Assembly (NCBI GenBank): GCA_040775095.1
Contig: JAXGTD010000113.1
Location: 1 to 13,846 of the forward strand
DNA length: 13,846 bases
Direction of reading: 5' to 3'
Source: JAXGTD01 sp040775095
Lineage (GTDB): Bacteria; Pseudomonadota; Gammaproteobacteria; Chromatiales; Chromatiaceae
The notes beneath the pieces are model-generated. The model was not told the origin of the DNA. It saw nothing but the letters and a program-made list of their open reading frames with translations, and did no database searches. Of this stretch, positions 8,122 to 13,846 are shown piece after piece. How positions within the stretch are numbered: the first letter of the stretch is position 1; every line of letters begins with the position of its first letter. Position numbers and translations under genes: made by a program.

Positions 8122-8181
8122 TCAGGTAGCCTTTTGGATTCCTGCCTGTCGAAAACGCGCGGTTGCCTCGGAAGCCTTCAT
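8122..8181 (-). CDS. Possible 19-codon leader peptide (MKASEATARFRQAGIQKAT)
   Basis: An ATG at 8181 opens 19 codons ending in TGA at 8122-8124, and the radical SAM ATG follows with no gap (TGAATG). The ORF's start is immediately preceded by a 5-bp hairpin (CCGTC/GACGG) that would cover its GAG-like ribosome site. Terminating ribosomes could re-initiate on the enzyme gene. The peptide has no cysteine or run of one amino acid, so classical attenuation is not evident. An ORF this short can occur by chance. Confidence 0.3.
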   Translation of the reverse strand: MKASEATARFRQAGIQKAT

Positions 8182-8232
8182 CCGTCTCAGGACGGGGGTG
8201 CCATGAAACCGGTGACCCGGCAAGCGCCGGTT
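8182..8232 (-). promoter_or_regulatory. Structured leader with competing hairpins
   Basis: Three small inverted repeats lie in the leader. CCGTC 8182-8186 pairs with GACGG 8191-8195. CCGGC 8217-8221 pairs with GCCGG 8226-8230. AACCGG 8207-8212 pairs with CCGGTT 8227-8232. The last two share 8227-8230 and cannot form together. I could not match it to the c-di-GMP, cobalamin or glycine riboswitch consensus patterns I know. Confidence 0.3.
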
Positions 8233-8420
8233 GGCGTGTGAGGGGATTTAGCGCATGGACGGGCGAAATCTGCAACGGGCGCGGGGCCGCGTGGCCTCGC
8301 CAATGGCCGCTCCGCGAAGTGGTGGAACCCGGCCAGGACGCGTCCGTGGCAGTCTCCCGCCGCGCCGGTGGGGTCGGCATTGGGCGAAGGCCAGCGTGGT
8401 CTACCGGCCGATTGGCGGTC

Positions 8421-8455
8421 GCGCCGGCGGACCCGGCGGGGGGCTCCGGCGGACC
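8421..8455. repeat. Imperfect 13-bp direct repeat, 22-bp period
   Basis: GCGCCGGCGGACC at 8421-8433 and GCTCCGGCGGACC at 8443-8455 match at 12 of 13 positions, start to start 22 bp, about two helical turns. This could be paired protein-binding sites upstream of the surface locus, or an accident of GC-rich sequence. Confidence 0.4.
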
Positions 8456-8459
8456 GACA

Positions 8460-8482
8460 AAGCGCCGGCATGGCCGGCGCTT
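8460..8482 (-). terminator. Rho-independent-like terminator of the PPIase gene
   Basis: A perfect 10-bp stem with a 3-nt loop. Read leftward it is AAGCGCCGGC CAT GCCGGCGCTT followed by TGTCGG. The hairpin begins about 41 nt after the PPIase stop at 8524. The U run is short, so efficiency is uncertain. It separates the housekeeping genes on the right from the surface-glycan cluster on the left. Confidence 0.7.
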
Positions 8483-8523
8483 CGAGAGTTGACAATCCGC
8501 GCGATCGCCCGTGCCGGGGGTGG

Positions 8524-9441
8524 TTACTTCTTCTCCGCCGCGTCGTCGGCAGCCTTGCCGTCTGTCGCCTTCGCGTCGTCGGCCTTGGCGTCTTCCTTCA
8601 ACTTGACGACGTCCTGATTCAGCTCGACCTTGGCGTCGACTCGCAACTTGCCGAGGGCTTCGGCCACCTTCTCACGTCGCACGGTGGTTTCCAGCTGCGC
8701 CTTGGCGTCTTCGAATGACGGGGGTTCGGCGATGCGCGTCTCCTCCAGCTCGATGATGTGCCAGCCGAACTGGGTCTGCACGGGCTGTTCCGTGTAGCTG
8801 CCAGGCTTCAACTTGGAGACGGCGTCGGCGAACGGCTGAACCATCTGTCCGGCATCGAACCAGCCCAGATCGCCGCCCTTTTCCGCCGTGGGCCCGAGGG
8901 AATTCTCCTTGGCCATCTCGGCGAACCCCTTGCCCTTGGACTCATCGAGCTTCTTGATCAGTGCCTCGGCCTTTGCCTGGTCGTCGACCAGGATATGGCG
9001 GGCCTTGTACTCGGTACGCTTGGCCTGCTCGGCGAAGCGTTTATAGGCCTCCTGCAATTCCTCATCGGTCGGGTTGGCCTGCTGCGCCATCGTTTGCAGC
9101 GCGGCCGACGACATGATCACCATGTTCTGCAATTGCGTCGCGGCCTTCACCTCCGGGTCATCAGCCAGCCCGAGCTTGTCCGCCTCCTGGGACGCGACGG
9201 CCAGGTTCAGAAACTCATTGAAGGCCCGCTCCTGAAGCTCCGGGGTATTCTGACCGCCACTTTGCTGGACGCGCTCGGTGTAGAAGATGCGGAACAGATC
9301 CAAGCCATATGGCTTTCCGTTGATGGTGGCAATGGTGACCGGCTCTGCCGGGGTCTCGGCGGCGGCCTGGTCTTCTGCAGCGAGCGCGGGGCCGGCGCAG
9401 AGCAGGGTGGCCAACATGAGTGCGAGCGGGGTCTTTTTCAT
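8524..9441 (-). CDS. Periplasmic parvulin-type peptidyl-prolyl cis-trans isomerase (PpiC/SurA-like)
   Basis: A 305-residue exported protein with a clear Sec signal peptide (MKKTPLALMLATLLCAGPALA, cleavage near 21/22). An N-terminal helical SurA_N-like region covers about 35-140, and a parvulin domain about 143-236. Parvulin hallmarks are YKARHILV (H149), FAEMAKENS, GGDLGWF (189-195), M200, F204 and FGWHII (H228). The tail 281-305 is rich in Lys, Asp and Ala, low-complexity and probably flexible. These proteins catalyse prolyl isomerisation and act as chaperones for outer-membrane or secreted proteins. The start has only a weak GAG-type ribosome site, but the signal peptide fixes it. It follows yciI after 123 nt, and the strong hairpin at 8460-8482 ends the unit. 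The parvulin assignment is firm; the exact orthologue name is not. Confidence 0.92.
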   Translation of the reverse strand: MKKTPLALMLATLLCAGPALAAEDQAAAETPAEPVTIATINGKPYGLDLFRIFYTERVQQSGGQNTPELQERAFNEFLNLAVASQEADKLGLADDPEVKAATQLQNMVIMSSAALQTMAQQANPTDEELQEAYKRFAEQAKRTEYKARHILVDDQAKAEALIKKLDESKGKGFAEMAKENSLGPTAEKGGDLGWFDAGQMVQPFADAVSKLKPGSYTEQPVQTQFGWHIIELEETRIAEPPSFEDAKAQLETTVRREKVAEALGKLRVDAKVELNQDVVKLKEDAKADDAKATDGKAADDAAEKK

Positions 9442-9564
9442 AGTCTCGTTCCGAGTGGTTGAGTACGTTCAATGACGGATGCCGGGTCGGCGTTTTCCAA
9501 TGCATCCCAACCGGTGAGTCGGCGCGTGGGGGCGCCCGCGGCGAGGGACAGCATCGCAGACGGT

Positions 9565-9867
9565 CTAGGCTGGCAGCACCTTCAGGAAGGGCTTGACCAC
9601 GACCCGATCGTACACGCCTGCCGCGACGTACGGGTCGGCGTCGGCCCATGCCTGGGCCGACGCCAGGTCATCGAATTCAGCGACCACCAGGGAACCGGTG
9701 AAACCGGCCTCGCCTGGGGTGTCGATGTCGATGGCCGGATGTGGACCAGCCAGCAGCAGCCGGCCCAGATTCTGAAGCTCAGCGAGCCGCGCCAGATGCG
9801 CCGGACGGGCCCCCAGCCGCGCCTCGAGGCTGTTGGGCCGGTCGCTTGCGATGATGGCATACAGCAT
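9565..9867 (-). CDS. yciI: YciI family protein
   Basis: A 100-residue protein of the YciI family (dimeric alpha-beta ferredoxin-like fold). Visible features are the starting strand MLYAIIASDRP, ARPAHLARLAEL with the conserved His24, LLLAGPHP, GSLVVAEFDD, and the C-terminal half A-x-A-W-ADADPYVAAGVY typical of the family. The His and Asp suggest a small catalytic site, but no physiological reaction is established. The start codon is one base past the yciB stop (TGAGATG), so translation is probably coupled; a GGAG lies about 10 nt upstream inside the end of yciB. Conserved next to yciB in many proteobacteria. Confidence 0.92.
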   Translation of the reverse strand: MLYAIIASDRPNSLEARLGARPAHLARLAELQNLGRLLLAGPHPAIDIDTPGEAGFTGSLVVAEFDDLASAQAWADADPYVAAGVYDRVVVKPFLKVLPA

Positions 9868-9868
9868 C

Positions 9869-10543
9869 TCAGGAGGTCTCCATGGATTGGTCGGCGTCCT
9901 TGATGTGCCGCGCCAGATAGAAGGCTTGCGCGACGACGAACAGGATAGTGAGTCCCATCATACCGAACAGCTTGAAGTTGACCCACACCTCCTCGCTGGC
10001 CTGCGCGGTGTCGCACAGTGCGAGGATCTCGCCGGTGAAGGCATCGGCACAATGGGCCAGGTCGATCTCCGGTTGGCCGGTTGCGCCGATCAGCGCCTGC
10101 TTGGCCTGGTAGAACCCGCTGGCGACGTAGACCACGAACAGGTTGAGCAGCCCGGAGAAGACAAAGAACACCACCCAGGCCATGTTGAGGCGGCGCCAGA
10201 TCGCAACGGGCACTTCGACCGCATGGGACATCATGCGTTCAACCAGGGTCCGGTCGCCGATGTAGCGGCTGCCGAGCATGGCCGCGGCAAACAGCCAGTC
10301 GACGATGCTTGGCTTCCACATGACGAAAATCGGGTCGTGCAGCGCCAGCGTCAGTCCGCCAAAGAACACCAGCAGCCCGAGTGTGACCAGATGCATCCGC
10401 TCGAGCCGGCGGTGACGAAGCCACGACCAGGCGACCTGCGCCGCCGACGCACCAATCGCCACGCCGGTGGCCCAGTAGATGCCGTAGAGCTTGTAGGCGA
10501 CAAAGAACAGGATGATGGGGAAAAAATCGGTCAGGAGTTTCAT
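9869..10543 (-). CDS. yciB: YciB / septation protein A family inner-membrane protein
   Basis: A 224-residue polytopic protein with five or so membrane helices. It starts MKLLTDFFPIILFFVAYKLYGIYWATG, the characteristic YciB/IspZ start, and continues with IGASAAQVAWSW, FGGLTLALHDPIFVMWKPSIVDWLFA, LNMAWVVFFVFSGLLNLFVVY and a last helix GLTILFVVAQAFYL. Length is slightly above the usual ~180 because of an insertion around 155-195 (GATGQPEIDLAHCADAFTGE) with two cysteines, C165 and C181 approximately. YciB is linked to envelope integrity and division-associated peptidoglycan synthesis in E. coli and Shigella. The ATG has no strong ribosome site. The yciB-yciI pair forms one unit with the PPIase downstream. 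Confidence 0.93.
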   Translation of the reverse strand: MKLLTDFFPIILFFVAYKLYGIYWATGVAIGASAAQVAWSWLRHRRLERMHLVTLGLLVFFGGLTLALHDPIFVMWKPSIVDWLFAAAMLGSRYIGDRTLVERMMSHAVEVPVAIWRRLNMAWVVFFVFSGLLNLFVVYVASGFYQAKQALIGATGQPEIDLAHCADAFTGEILALCDTAQASEEVWVNFKLFGMMGLTILFVVAQAFYLARHIKDADQSMETS

Positions 10544-10686
10544 CGTTAAATCGTCTGGCTGGCCGGCTGGAAGCGGCGGCGGTGGGACCTGCTGCCATCA
10601 AGGCCTCGCGGGTTGGGAGCTGCACGCGCGTTGCGGTGCAGATGGGGCCGGGCAGGTGGTATCCAGGGTCGGGTCCGCTCGCGGCC
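10544..10686 (-). other. 143-nt gap before yciB
   Basis: The gap lies between the stop of the 244-aa gene and the yciB start. I see no convincing promoter box or hairpin terminator and no small gene. Confidence 0.3.
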
Positions 10687-11421
10687 TTAGTGGAGTTGCC
10701 GCGGACCGCAGCACGCGTCGTGGTAGCGCTGCATCACGGCGCGCGCGGCGGCGGGGTAGTCGAGTACTTCCATCTGGGCCATGCCCTCGCGAAAGAAACT
10801 CGGTGCCGCGGCCGGGATCAGCTCCACCAGCGCCGCGAAGGCCGCGTCCATGAGTGGCGGCCGATGGGTCCGCGTCGCGACGATGGCGCGATTGATCAAC
10901 AATGTACGCCAGGCCCGGGCCACCTCGGTGGACGCGTCGGCATCGGCGATCCGGGGGCTTACGGCCGGCACGATCTCGTCGAGCATGCCGTGCAGCGCTT
11001 CGATCTCGGCCGGATCGTGCAGCGCGTTGGCGAGTCCCTCGGCGGCATTGGCGACCGGGGCCAGGTGCGCGATCTCTCCGCTGTGCCGGGCCACGCAGCA
11101 GGCATAGGGCAGCGTCAGCCGCTCCCAGGCCACGGCCAGCTCCGGGCGCCCGAGCCGCCCGGAGAGCGCCGAGAGCCGCGCTAGCAGGTCGATGCCGTGA
11201 TCGCAGAGCTGGGCAAGACGCACATCTTCCTCGATCGGCTCGCCCTCCCGGGCCACACCCGCGCGCGCGCGCAAGGCCTCGATGGCCTCGGTCAGCGCGG
11301 TGACCAGCACGCTTGGCTCGAGCTCGTTGCCCGGCGCCGCGTCATCGAAGGCATCGTTCAACGCTGTGGCGAGGCGCGTCACCTCATCGCGGATATATAC
11401 GAAGTCGACGACTGGAAGCAT
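10687..11421 (-). CDS. Conserved protein of unknown function, all-helical
   Basis: A 244-residue cytoplasmic protein that I do not recognise. Its composition is helical: long Ala/Leu/Glu-rich stretches such as VLVTALTEAIEALRARAG and LAQLCDHGIDLLARLSAL, with no signal peptide or membrane helix. It could be a helical-repeat fold, but no repeat unit is clear. A cysteine pair occurs at LPYACCVARHSGE and another at DACCGPRQLH near the C-terminus. The CC pairs and nearby His may bind metal, but this is inference. Codon use is typical of the genome (GC-rich third positions), so it looks like a resident gene. ATG 11421 has no clear ribosome site. It diverges from the PHP gene across a 92-nt intergenic segment and sits upstream of yciB; shared function with either is unproven. 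Confidence 0.75.
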   Translation of the reverse strand: MLPVVDFVYIRDEVTRLATALNDAFDDAAPGNELEPSVLVTALTEAIEALRARAGVAREGEPIEEDVRLAQLCDHGIDLLARLSALSGRLGRPELAVAWERLTLPYACCVARHSGEIAHLAPVANAAEGLANALHDPAEIEALHGMLDEIVPAVSPRIADADASTEVARAWRTLLINRAIVATRTHRPPLMDAAFAALVELIPAAAPSFFREGMAQMEVLDYPAAARAVMQRYHDACCGPRQLH

Positions 11422-11501
11422 GGGATCGCGAGTCTAGCAGTTTGTTGGCCAAACGGAAGCATTCGCTCCGCTTTATCGCACCCTCGCCCGGGTCAATGGG
11501 C

Positions 11502-11507
11502 TAGAAT
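11502..11507 (+). promoter_or_regulatory. -10 box (TAGAAT) for a leaderless PHP-gene transcript
   Basis: TAGAAT ends 6 nt before the ATG at 11514, placing the predicted transcription start at or next to the start codon. No good -35 is seen, and no ribosome site precedes the ATG. The same geometry recurs at 13053-13067. Confidence 0.4.
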
Positions 11508-11513
11508 GCGCCG

Positions 11514-12377
11514 ATGATGAAGACCCCCGACCTGCACACCCATTCCACGGCCTCCGACGGTACCCTGGCGCCGGCCCAGTTGGTGCGGCGTGCGGCCGCG
11601 GCCGGTGTCGAGGTCATGGCGCTGACGGACCACGACAGCCTCGGTGGCCTCGATGAGGCCGCGGGGGCGGCCGCCCGTGTCGGCATCACGCTGATCCCGG
11701 GTGTGGAGATCTCCGTCAGCTGGGGCGGACGGACCATCCATGTGGTCGGCCTCGACGTCGATCCGGACTGCGCCGTGTTGCGAGATGGCCTCGCTGGTCT
11801 GCAGAGGTACCGGGGCTGGCGCGCCGAAGAGATCGGCCGGCGGCTGGCAACGGCCGGCTACGAAGGTGCCTTCGAGGGCGCCAGGGCGCTGTCCAACGGT
11901 ACCCTGATCGGGCGCACGCACTTTGCCCGGTTCCTGGTCCAGCGCGGGGCGGCGGCTGACGTGCGCTCCGTGTTCAAGCGATTCCTCGTACGTGGCAAGC
12001 CAGGTCACGTGCCCGGGGACTGGGCCTCGCTGGAGGCGGCGGTGGGTTGGATCGTCGCGGCGGGGGGCGATGCCGTCATCGCGCATCCGGCTCGCTACGG
12101 CTTCACGCGTGCCAAGATGCTGCGACTGATCGGTGAGCACAAGGCGTGCGGCGGCCGCGGTATCGAGGTGATCTCAGGCAGCCACAGTCGCGATGACAGC
12201 TTCACCTTCGCCCGCCATGCGCGTGAGCAACGCCTGCTCGCGTCGGCGGGTTCCGACTACCATGGCCCCGAGCATCCGTGGATCGATCTCGGTCGTCTGC
12301 CCGGGTTGCCGGAAGGCTGTATCCCGATCTGGACGGACTGGGATCTTCCCGCGCGCGCGATGCCGCTGAGCGCGTAA
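11514..12377 (+). CDS. rnm: PHP-domain phosphoesterase: nucleoside 3',5'-bisphosphate 5'-phosphatase / RNase AM (YciV/TrpH)
   Basis: A 287-residue PHP protein. Metal-binding motifs are all present: DLHTHSTASDG (H8, H10, D15), TDHDSL (H40), E65 in PGVEIS, H76 in TIHVVGL, AHPARYG (H191), and SDYHGPEHP (D248, H250). IGRTHFARFL (132-141) is a family signature. In E. coli the orthologue YciV (RNase AM) is a 5'-3' exonuclease that trims the 5' ends of rRNA and removes the 5' phosphate of 3',5'-nucleoside bisphosphates. Tandem ATGs at 11514 and 11517 make the start ambiguous by one codon. The yciO homologue follows 27 nt downstream, an order typical of gammaproteobacteria. Most likely cytoplasmic and constitutive. 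Confidence 0.93.
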   Translation: MMKTPDLHTHSTASDGTLAPAQLVRRAAAAGVEVMALTDHDSLGGLDEAAGAAARVGITLIPGVEISVSWGGRTIHVVGLDVDPDCAVLRDGLAGLQRYRGWRAEEIGRRLATAGYEGAFEGARALSNGTLIGRTHFARFLVQRGAAADVRSVFKRFLVRGKPGHVPGDWASLEAAVGWIVAAGGDAVIAHPARYGFTRAKMLRLIGEHKACGGRGIEVISGSHSRDDSFTFARHAREQRLLASAGSDYHGPEHPWIDLGRLPGLPEGCIPIWTDWDLPARAMPLSA

Positions 12378-12404
12378 TCGATCGGCGACGCGTCCGAACT
12401 ACCT

Positions 12405-13028
12405 ATGGCGCAGTATTTCCAGATTCATCCCGACAACCCGCAGCCGCGCCTGATCGCGCGTGCCGTGGACATCTTTCGCGAAGGTGGGGTCGTCGTCTAC
12501 CCAACCGACTCCTGCTATGCGCTCGGCTGCCAGATCGGCGAGAAGTCCGCGATGGAGCGCATCCGGCGCATACGCCGTGTGGATGACAAGCACAACTTCA
12601 CGCTGGTGTGCCGCGACCTGTCGGAGATTGCGACCTACGCGCGCATCGACAACCAAGGCTATCGCTTGCTCAAGGCCCTCACGCCAGGCCCGTACACCTT
12701 CATCTACGATGCGACCAAGCAGGTCCCCCGGCGCCTGCTGCACCCCAAGCGCCGCGCCATCGGCATCCGTGTGCCGGACACGCCAATCTGCCGCGAGCTC
12801 CTGTTGGAGCTCGGCCAGCCCATCCTCAGCACCACGCTCATCCTGCCCGGTGACGAGAACCCGATGAACGATACCTACGAGATGCGCGAGAGTATCGGCC
12901 ACTGCGTTGACCTGATCATCGACGGCGGTTTCTGCGGCACCCAACCCACCACCGTGGTGGATATGACGCGCGAGCCACCCGAGATCGTGCGGGTGGGGAA
13001 GGGCGACCCCTCGTTGTTCGAGGATTGA
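12405..13028 (+). CDS. yciO: YciO, Sua5/YciO/YrdC family
   Basis: A 207-residue protein that closely follows E. coli YciO as I remember it: start MAQYFQIHPDNPQPRLI, YPTDSCYALGC (32-42), RIRR-x3-DKHNFTL (54-67), LTPGPYTFI (92-100), VPRRLLHPKRRAIGIRVP (107-124) and LSTTLILPG (141-149). The family binds ATP, bicarbonate and threonine; Sua5/TsaC makes threonylcarbamoyl-AMP for the tRNA t6A modification. YciO itself is a paralogue whose cellular role is not settled, so I do not assign TsaC function. The HNF segment (63-65) replaces the KRP-type motif of TsaC, which supports the YciO subgroup. No ribosome site is clear before the ATG. It is downstream of the PHP gene and 36 nt upstream of the M50 gene start. 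Confidence 0.93.
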   Translation: MAQYFQIHPDNPQPRLIARAVDIFREGGVVVYPTDSCYALGCQIGEKSAMERIRRIRRVDDKHNFTLVCRDLSEIATYARIDNQGYRLLKALTPGPYTFIYDATKQVPRRLLHPKRRAIGIRVPDTPICRELLLELGQPILSTTLILPGDENPMNDTYEMRESIGHCVDLIIDGGFCGTQPTTVVDMTREPPEIVRVGKGDPSLFED

Positions 13029-13052
13029 TCGATCCCCGGGCCGATGCCGGCC

Positions 13053-13058
13053 TATAAT
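13053..13058 (+). promoter_or_regulatory. Perfect -10 box TATAAT for a leaderless M50-gene transcript
   Basis: TATAAT ends 6 nt before ATG 13065 and lies within the longer reading frame starting at 13044. TTGATC at 13025-13030 is the only -35-like sequence, and its spacer of 22 nt is too long. The box argues that the start is 13065. Confidence 0.55.
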
Positions 13059-13064
13059 GCCGCC

Positions 13065-13754
13065 ATGCAACAACTCCACTACTATATCCAGATGGTTGCG
13101 GTGCTGGCCCTGCCGGTCCTGTTCGCAATCACGGTCCACGAGGCCGCGCATGGCTGGGTGGCGAACCGCCTCGGTGACCGCACCGCCTTCATGCTCGGCC
13201 GCGTGACCTTCAACCCGATCAAGCACATCGACCCCGTGGGGACCATCCTCGTGCCGCTGTCGATCCTGCTGCTGTCCTCCATCGGCGGCGCCCCGATCCT
13301 GTTCGGCTGGGCCAAACCGGTGCCGGTGGACTGGCGCAACCTGCATCATCCGCGCAGAGACATGGCCCTGGTCGCCCTGGCGGGTCCAGGCGCGAACCTG
13401 GTGATGGCCATCTTCTGGGGGCTGATGATCAAGCTCGGCGTCGGCATGCTGGGCACCTCCGACTGGATCGCGCTGCCACTGGTGTACATGGGCGCCGCTG
13501 GAGTGCTCATCAATCTGGTGCTGATGGCCCTGAACCTGTTCCCGTTGCTGCCGCTCGATGGCGGACGGGTGCTCAACGCGCTGTTGCCGCCGCGCCTGTC
13601 CTACGCCTTCTCGCGACTCGAGCCCTACGGGCTGATCATCCTGCTCGTGCTGCTATTCACCGGGCTGTTGGGCGCTGTGCTGCTGCCGGCGGTGTCGGCG
13701 TTGCTGGCACTGATGCCCGGCGCTGGCGTCGTCCGCGAGCTGTTCCCGATCTGA
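13065..13754 (+). CDS. Site-2 protease family (M50) integral membrane metalloprotease
   Basis: A 229-residue membrane protein with the M50 active-site motif HEAAH (H25, E26, H29) in the first helix and the second metal-site segment N157-LFPLLPLDGGRVL with D165. Other conserved parts are HIDPVGT (54-60), FGWAKPVPV (80-88), and the RRDMALVALAGPGANLVMA block (97-115). Site-2 proteases cut membrane-spanning substrates inside the membrane, and this compact group lacks PDZ domains; substrates are unknown. An in-frame ATG at 13044 would add seven residues (MPAYNAA), but that part coincides with a TATAAT box, so 13065 is preferred. In related genomes the next gene is often trpS followed by scpAB, which would lie beyond the window if not interrupted. 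Confidence 0.92.
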   Translation: MQQLHYYIQMVAVLALPVLFAITVHEAAHGWVANRLGDRTAFMLGRVTFNPIKHIDPVGTILVPLSILLLSSIGGAPILFGWAKPVPVDWRNLHHPRRDMALVALAGPGANLVMAIFWGLMIKLGVGMLGTSDWIALPLVYMGAAGVLINLVLMALNLFPLLPLDGGRVLNALLPPRLSYAFSRLEPYGLIILLVLLFTGLLGAVLLPAVSALLALMPGAGVVRELFPI

Positions 13755-13772
13755 CCTTTCGTCCCTGAACCT

Positions 13773-13846
13773 AGGAGCCTGTTGGACTTAGGATGCATCG
13801 CCTGCGGAATTGGGAGAACGGCCCATTCGCCCCGCTTTTTCGTTAC
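13773..13846. mobile_element. Possible terminus of an insertion sequence, cut by window edge
   Basis: From 13774 the sequence reads GGAGCCTGTTGGACTTAGG and ends with CCGCTTTTTCGTTAC. This has the look of IS ends that I associate from memory with IS1182/IS4-like elements in sulfur bacteria. The other end and transposase are not in the window and no target duplication can be tested. It could instead be ordinary intergenic DNA. Confidence 0.25.

Larger units (their letters stand above)
8122..8523. other. 402-nt interval: terminator of the right-hand gene, repeat, and leader of the surface locus
   Basis: No protein-coding gene of normal length is convincing here; the longer frames on both strands read Arg/Pro/Ala-rich and match nothing. 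Contents from right to left: a terminator hairpin (8460-8482), a GC-rich part with a 22-bp-phased direct repeat (8421-8455), a weak leftward promoter candidate (TTGCAG complementing 8270-8275, 18-nt spacer, CTAAAT complementing 8246-8251), then a structured leader and the small ORF before the radical SAM gene. The promoter match is poor. Confidence 0.5.

Noticed and set aside
8186..8205. Sigma-54-like TGGCAC in the leader of the radical SAM gene
   Set aside because: The partner element reads TCCTG instead of TTGC at the required spacing.
8122..8260. c-di-GMP (GEMM) riboswitch before the surface locus
   Set aside because: The conserved GGACGCAAAGCC-type core is absent.
8187..8495. 102-codon leftward frame in the 402-nt interval
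   Set aside because: Arg/Pro/Ala-rich with no family features, and it contains the terminator hairpin within its start region.
11261..11275. CG dinucleotide run (Z-DNA-like)
   Set aside because: It lies inside a coding region with Ala/Arg codons and is explained by codon use.
12399..13349. 316-codon leftward open frame across yciO and the M50 gene
   Set aside because: Both genes on the plus strand carry firm family motifs; this frame is a His/Asp-rich mirror of them.
1..13846. tRNA, rRNA, CRISPR or toxin-antitoxin genes
   Set aside because: No cloverleaf, rRNA segment, regularly spaced repeat array or paired small toxin-like genes were recognised on reading either strand.

Overview
The window looks like chromosome of a GC-rich gammaproteobacterium, probably from the purple-sulfur or sulfur-oxidising Chromatiales/Ectothiorhodospira side. 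The evidence is the E. coli-type yci gene set (yciB, yciI, the yciV-type PHP phosphatase, yciO), high GC with strong GC third-position bias, and a YciO whose N-terminus closely resembles the enterobacterial protein. The genus call is inference only.

Region A (1-8181, all leftward) is an accessory cell-surface locus. In transcription order it holds a possible 19-codon leader ORF, a radical SAM/SPASM enzyme, a GNAT-type acyltransferase, a GINT1_N-type beta-propeller protein, a GT-B (GT4-like) glycosyltransferase, an O-antigen ligase/polymerase-type membrane protein, and the N-terminal 631 codons of a large DUF7948 + SBBP-repeat secreted protein that runs off the left edge. The middle genes are tightly packed: GNAT and propeller overlap, propeller and glycosyltransferase are 3 nt apart. 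The likely job is assembly and decoration of a cell-surface glycan, with the repeat protein as a surface or secreted product, but no gene reveals the sugar. The radical SAM gene has visibly lower GC than its neighbours, so the locus may be a mosaic.

Region B (8122-8523) is a 402-nt interval. It carries a perfect 10-bp-stem terminator hairpin for the gene to its right, a 22-bp-phased direct repeat, and a leader with two mutually exclusive hairpins in front of region A.

Region C (8524-11421, leftward) is housekeeping: a conserved 244-aa protein of unknown function, then yciB (septation/inner membrane protein), yciI, and a periplasmic parvulin-type PPIase.

Region D (11422-13754, rightward, divergent from C) holds the PHP-domain phosphatase/RNase AM homologue, yciO, and a site-2-protease (M50) family membrane protease. 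Two of these genes have a TATAAT-like box exactly 6 nt before the ATG, which suggests leaderless transcripts. The last ~75 bases (13773-13846) resemble the end of an insertion sequence, but this is low confidence.

No tRNA, rRNA, CRISPR array or phage gene was seen. The least explained part is region A: an orphan GINT1_N propeller and a radical SAM enzyme of unknown substrate beside glycan assembly genes.
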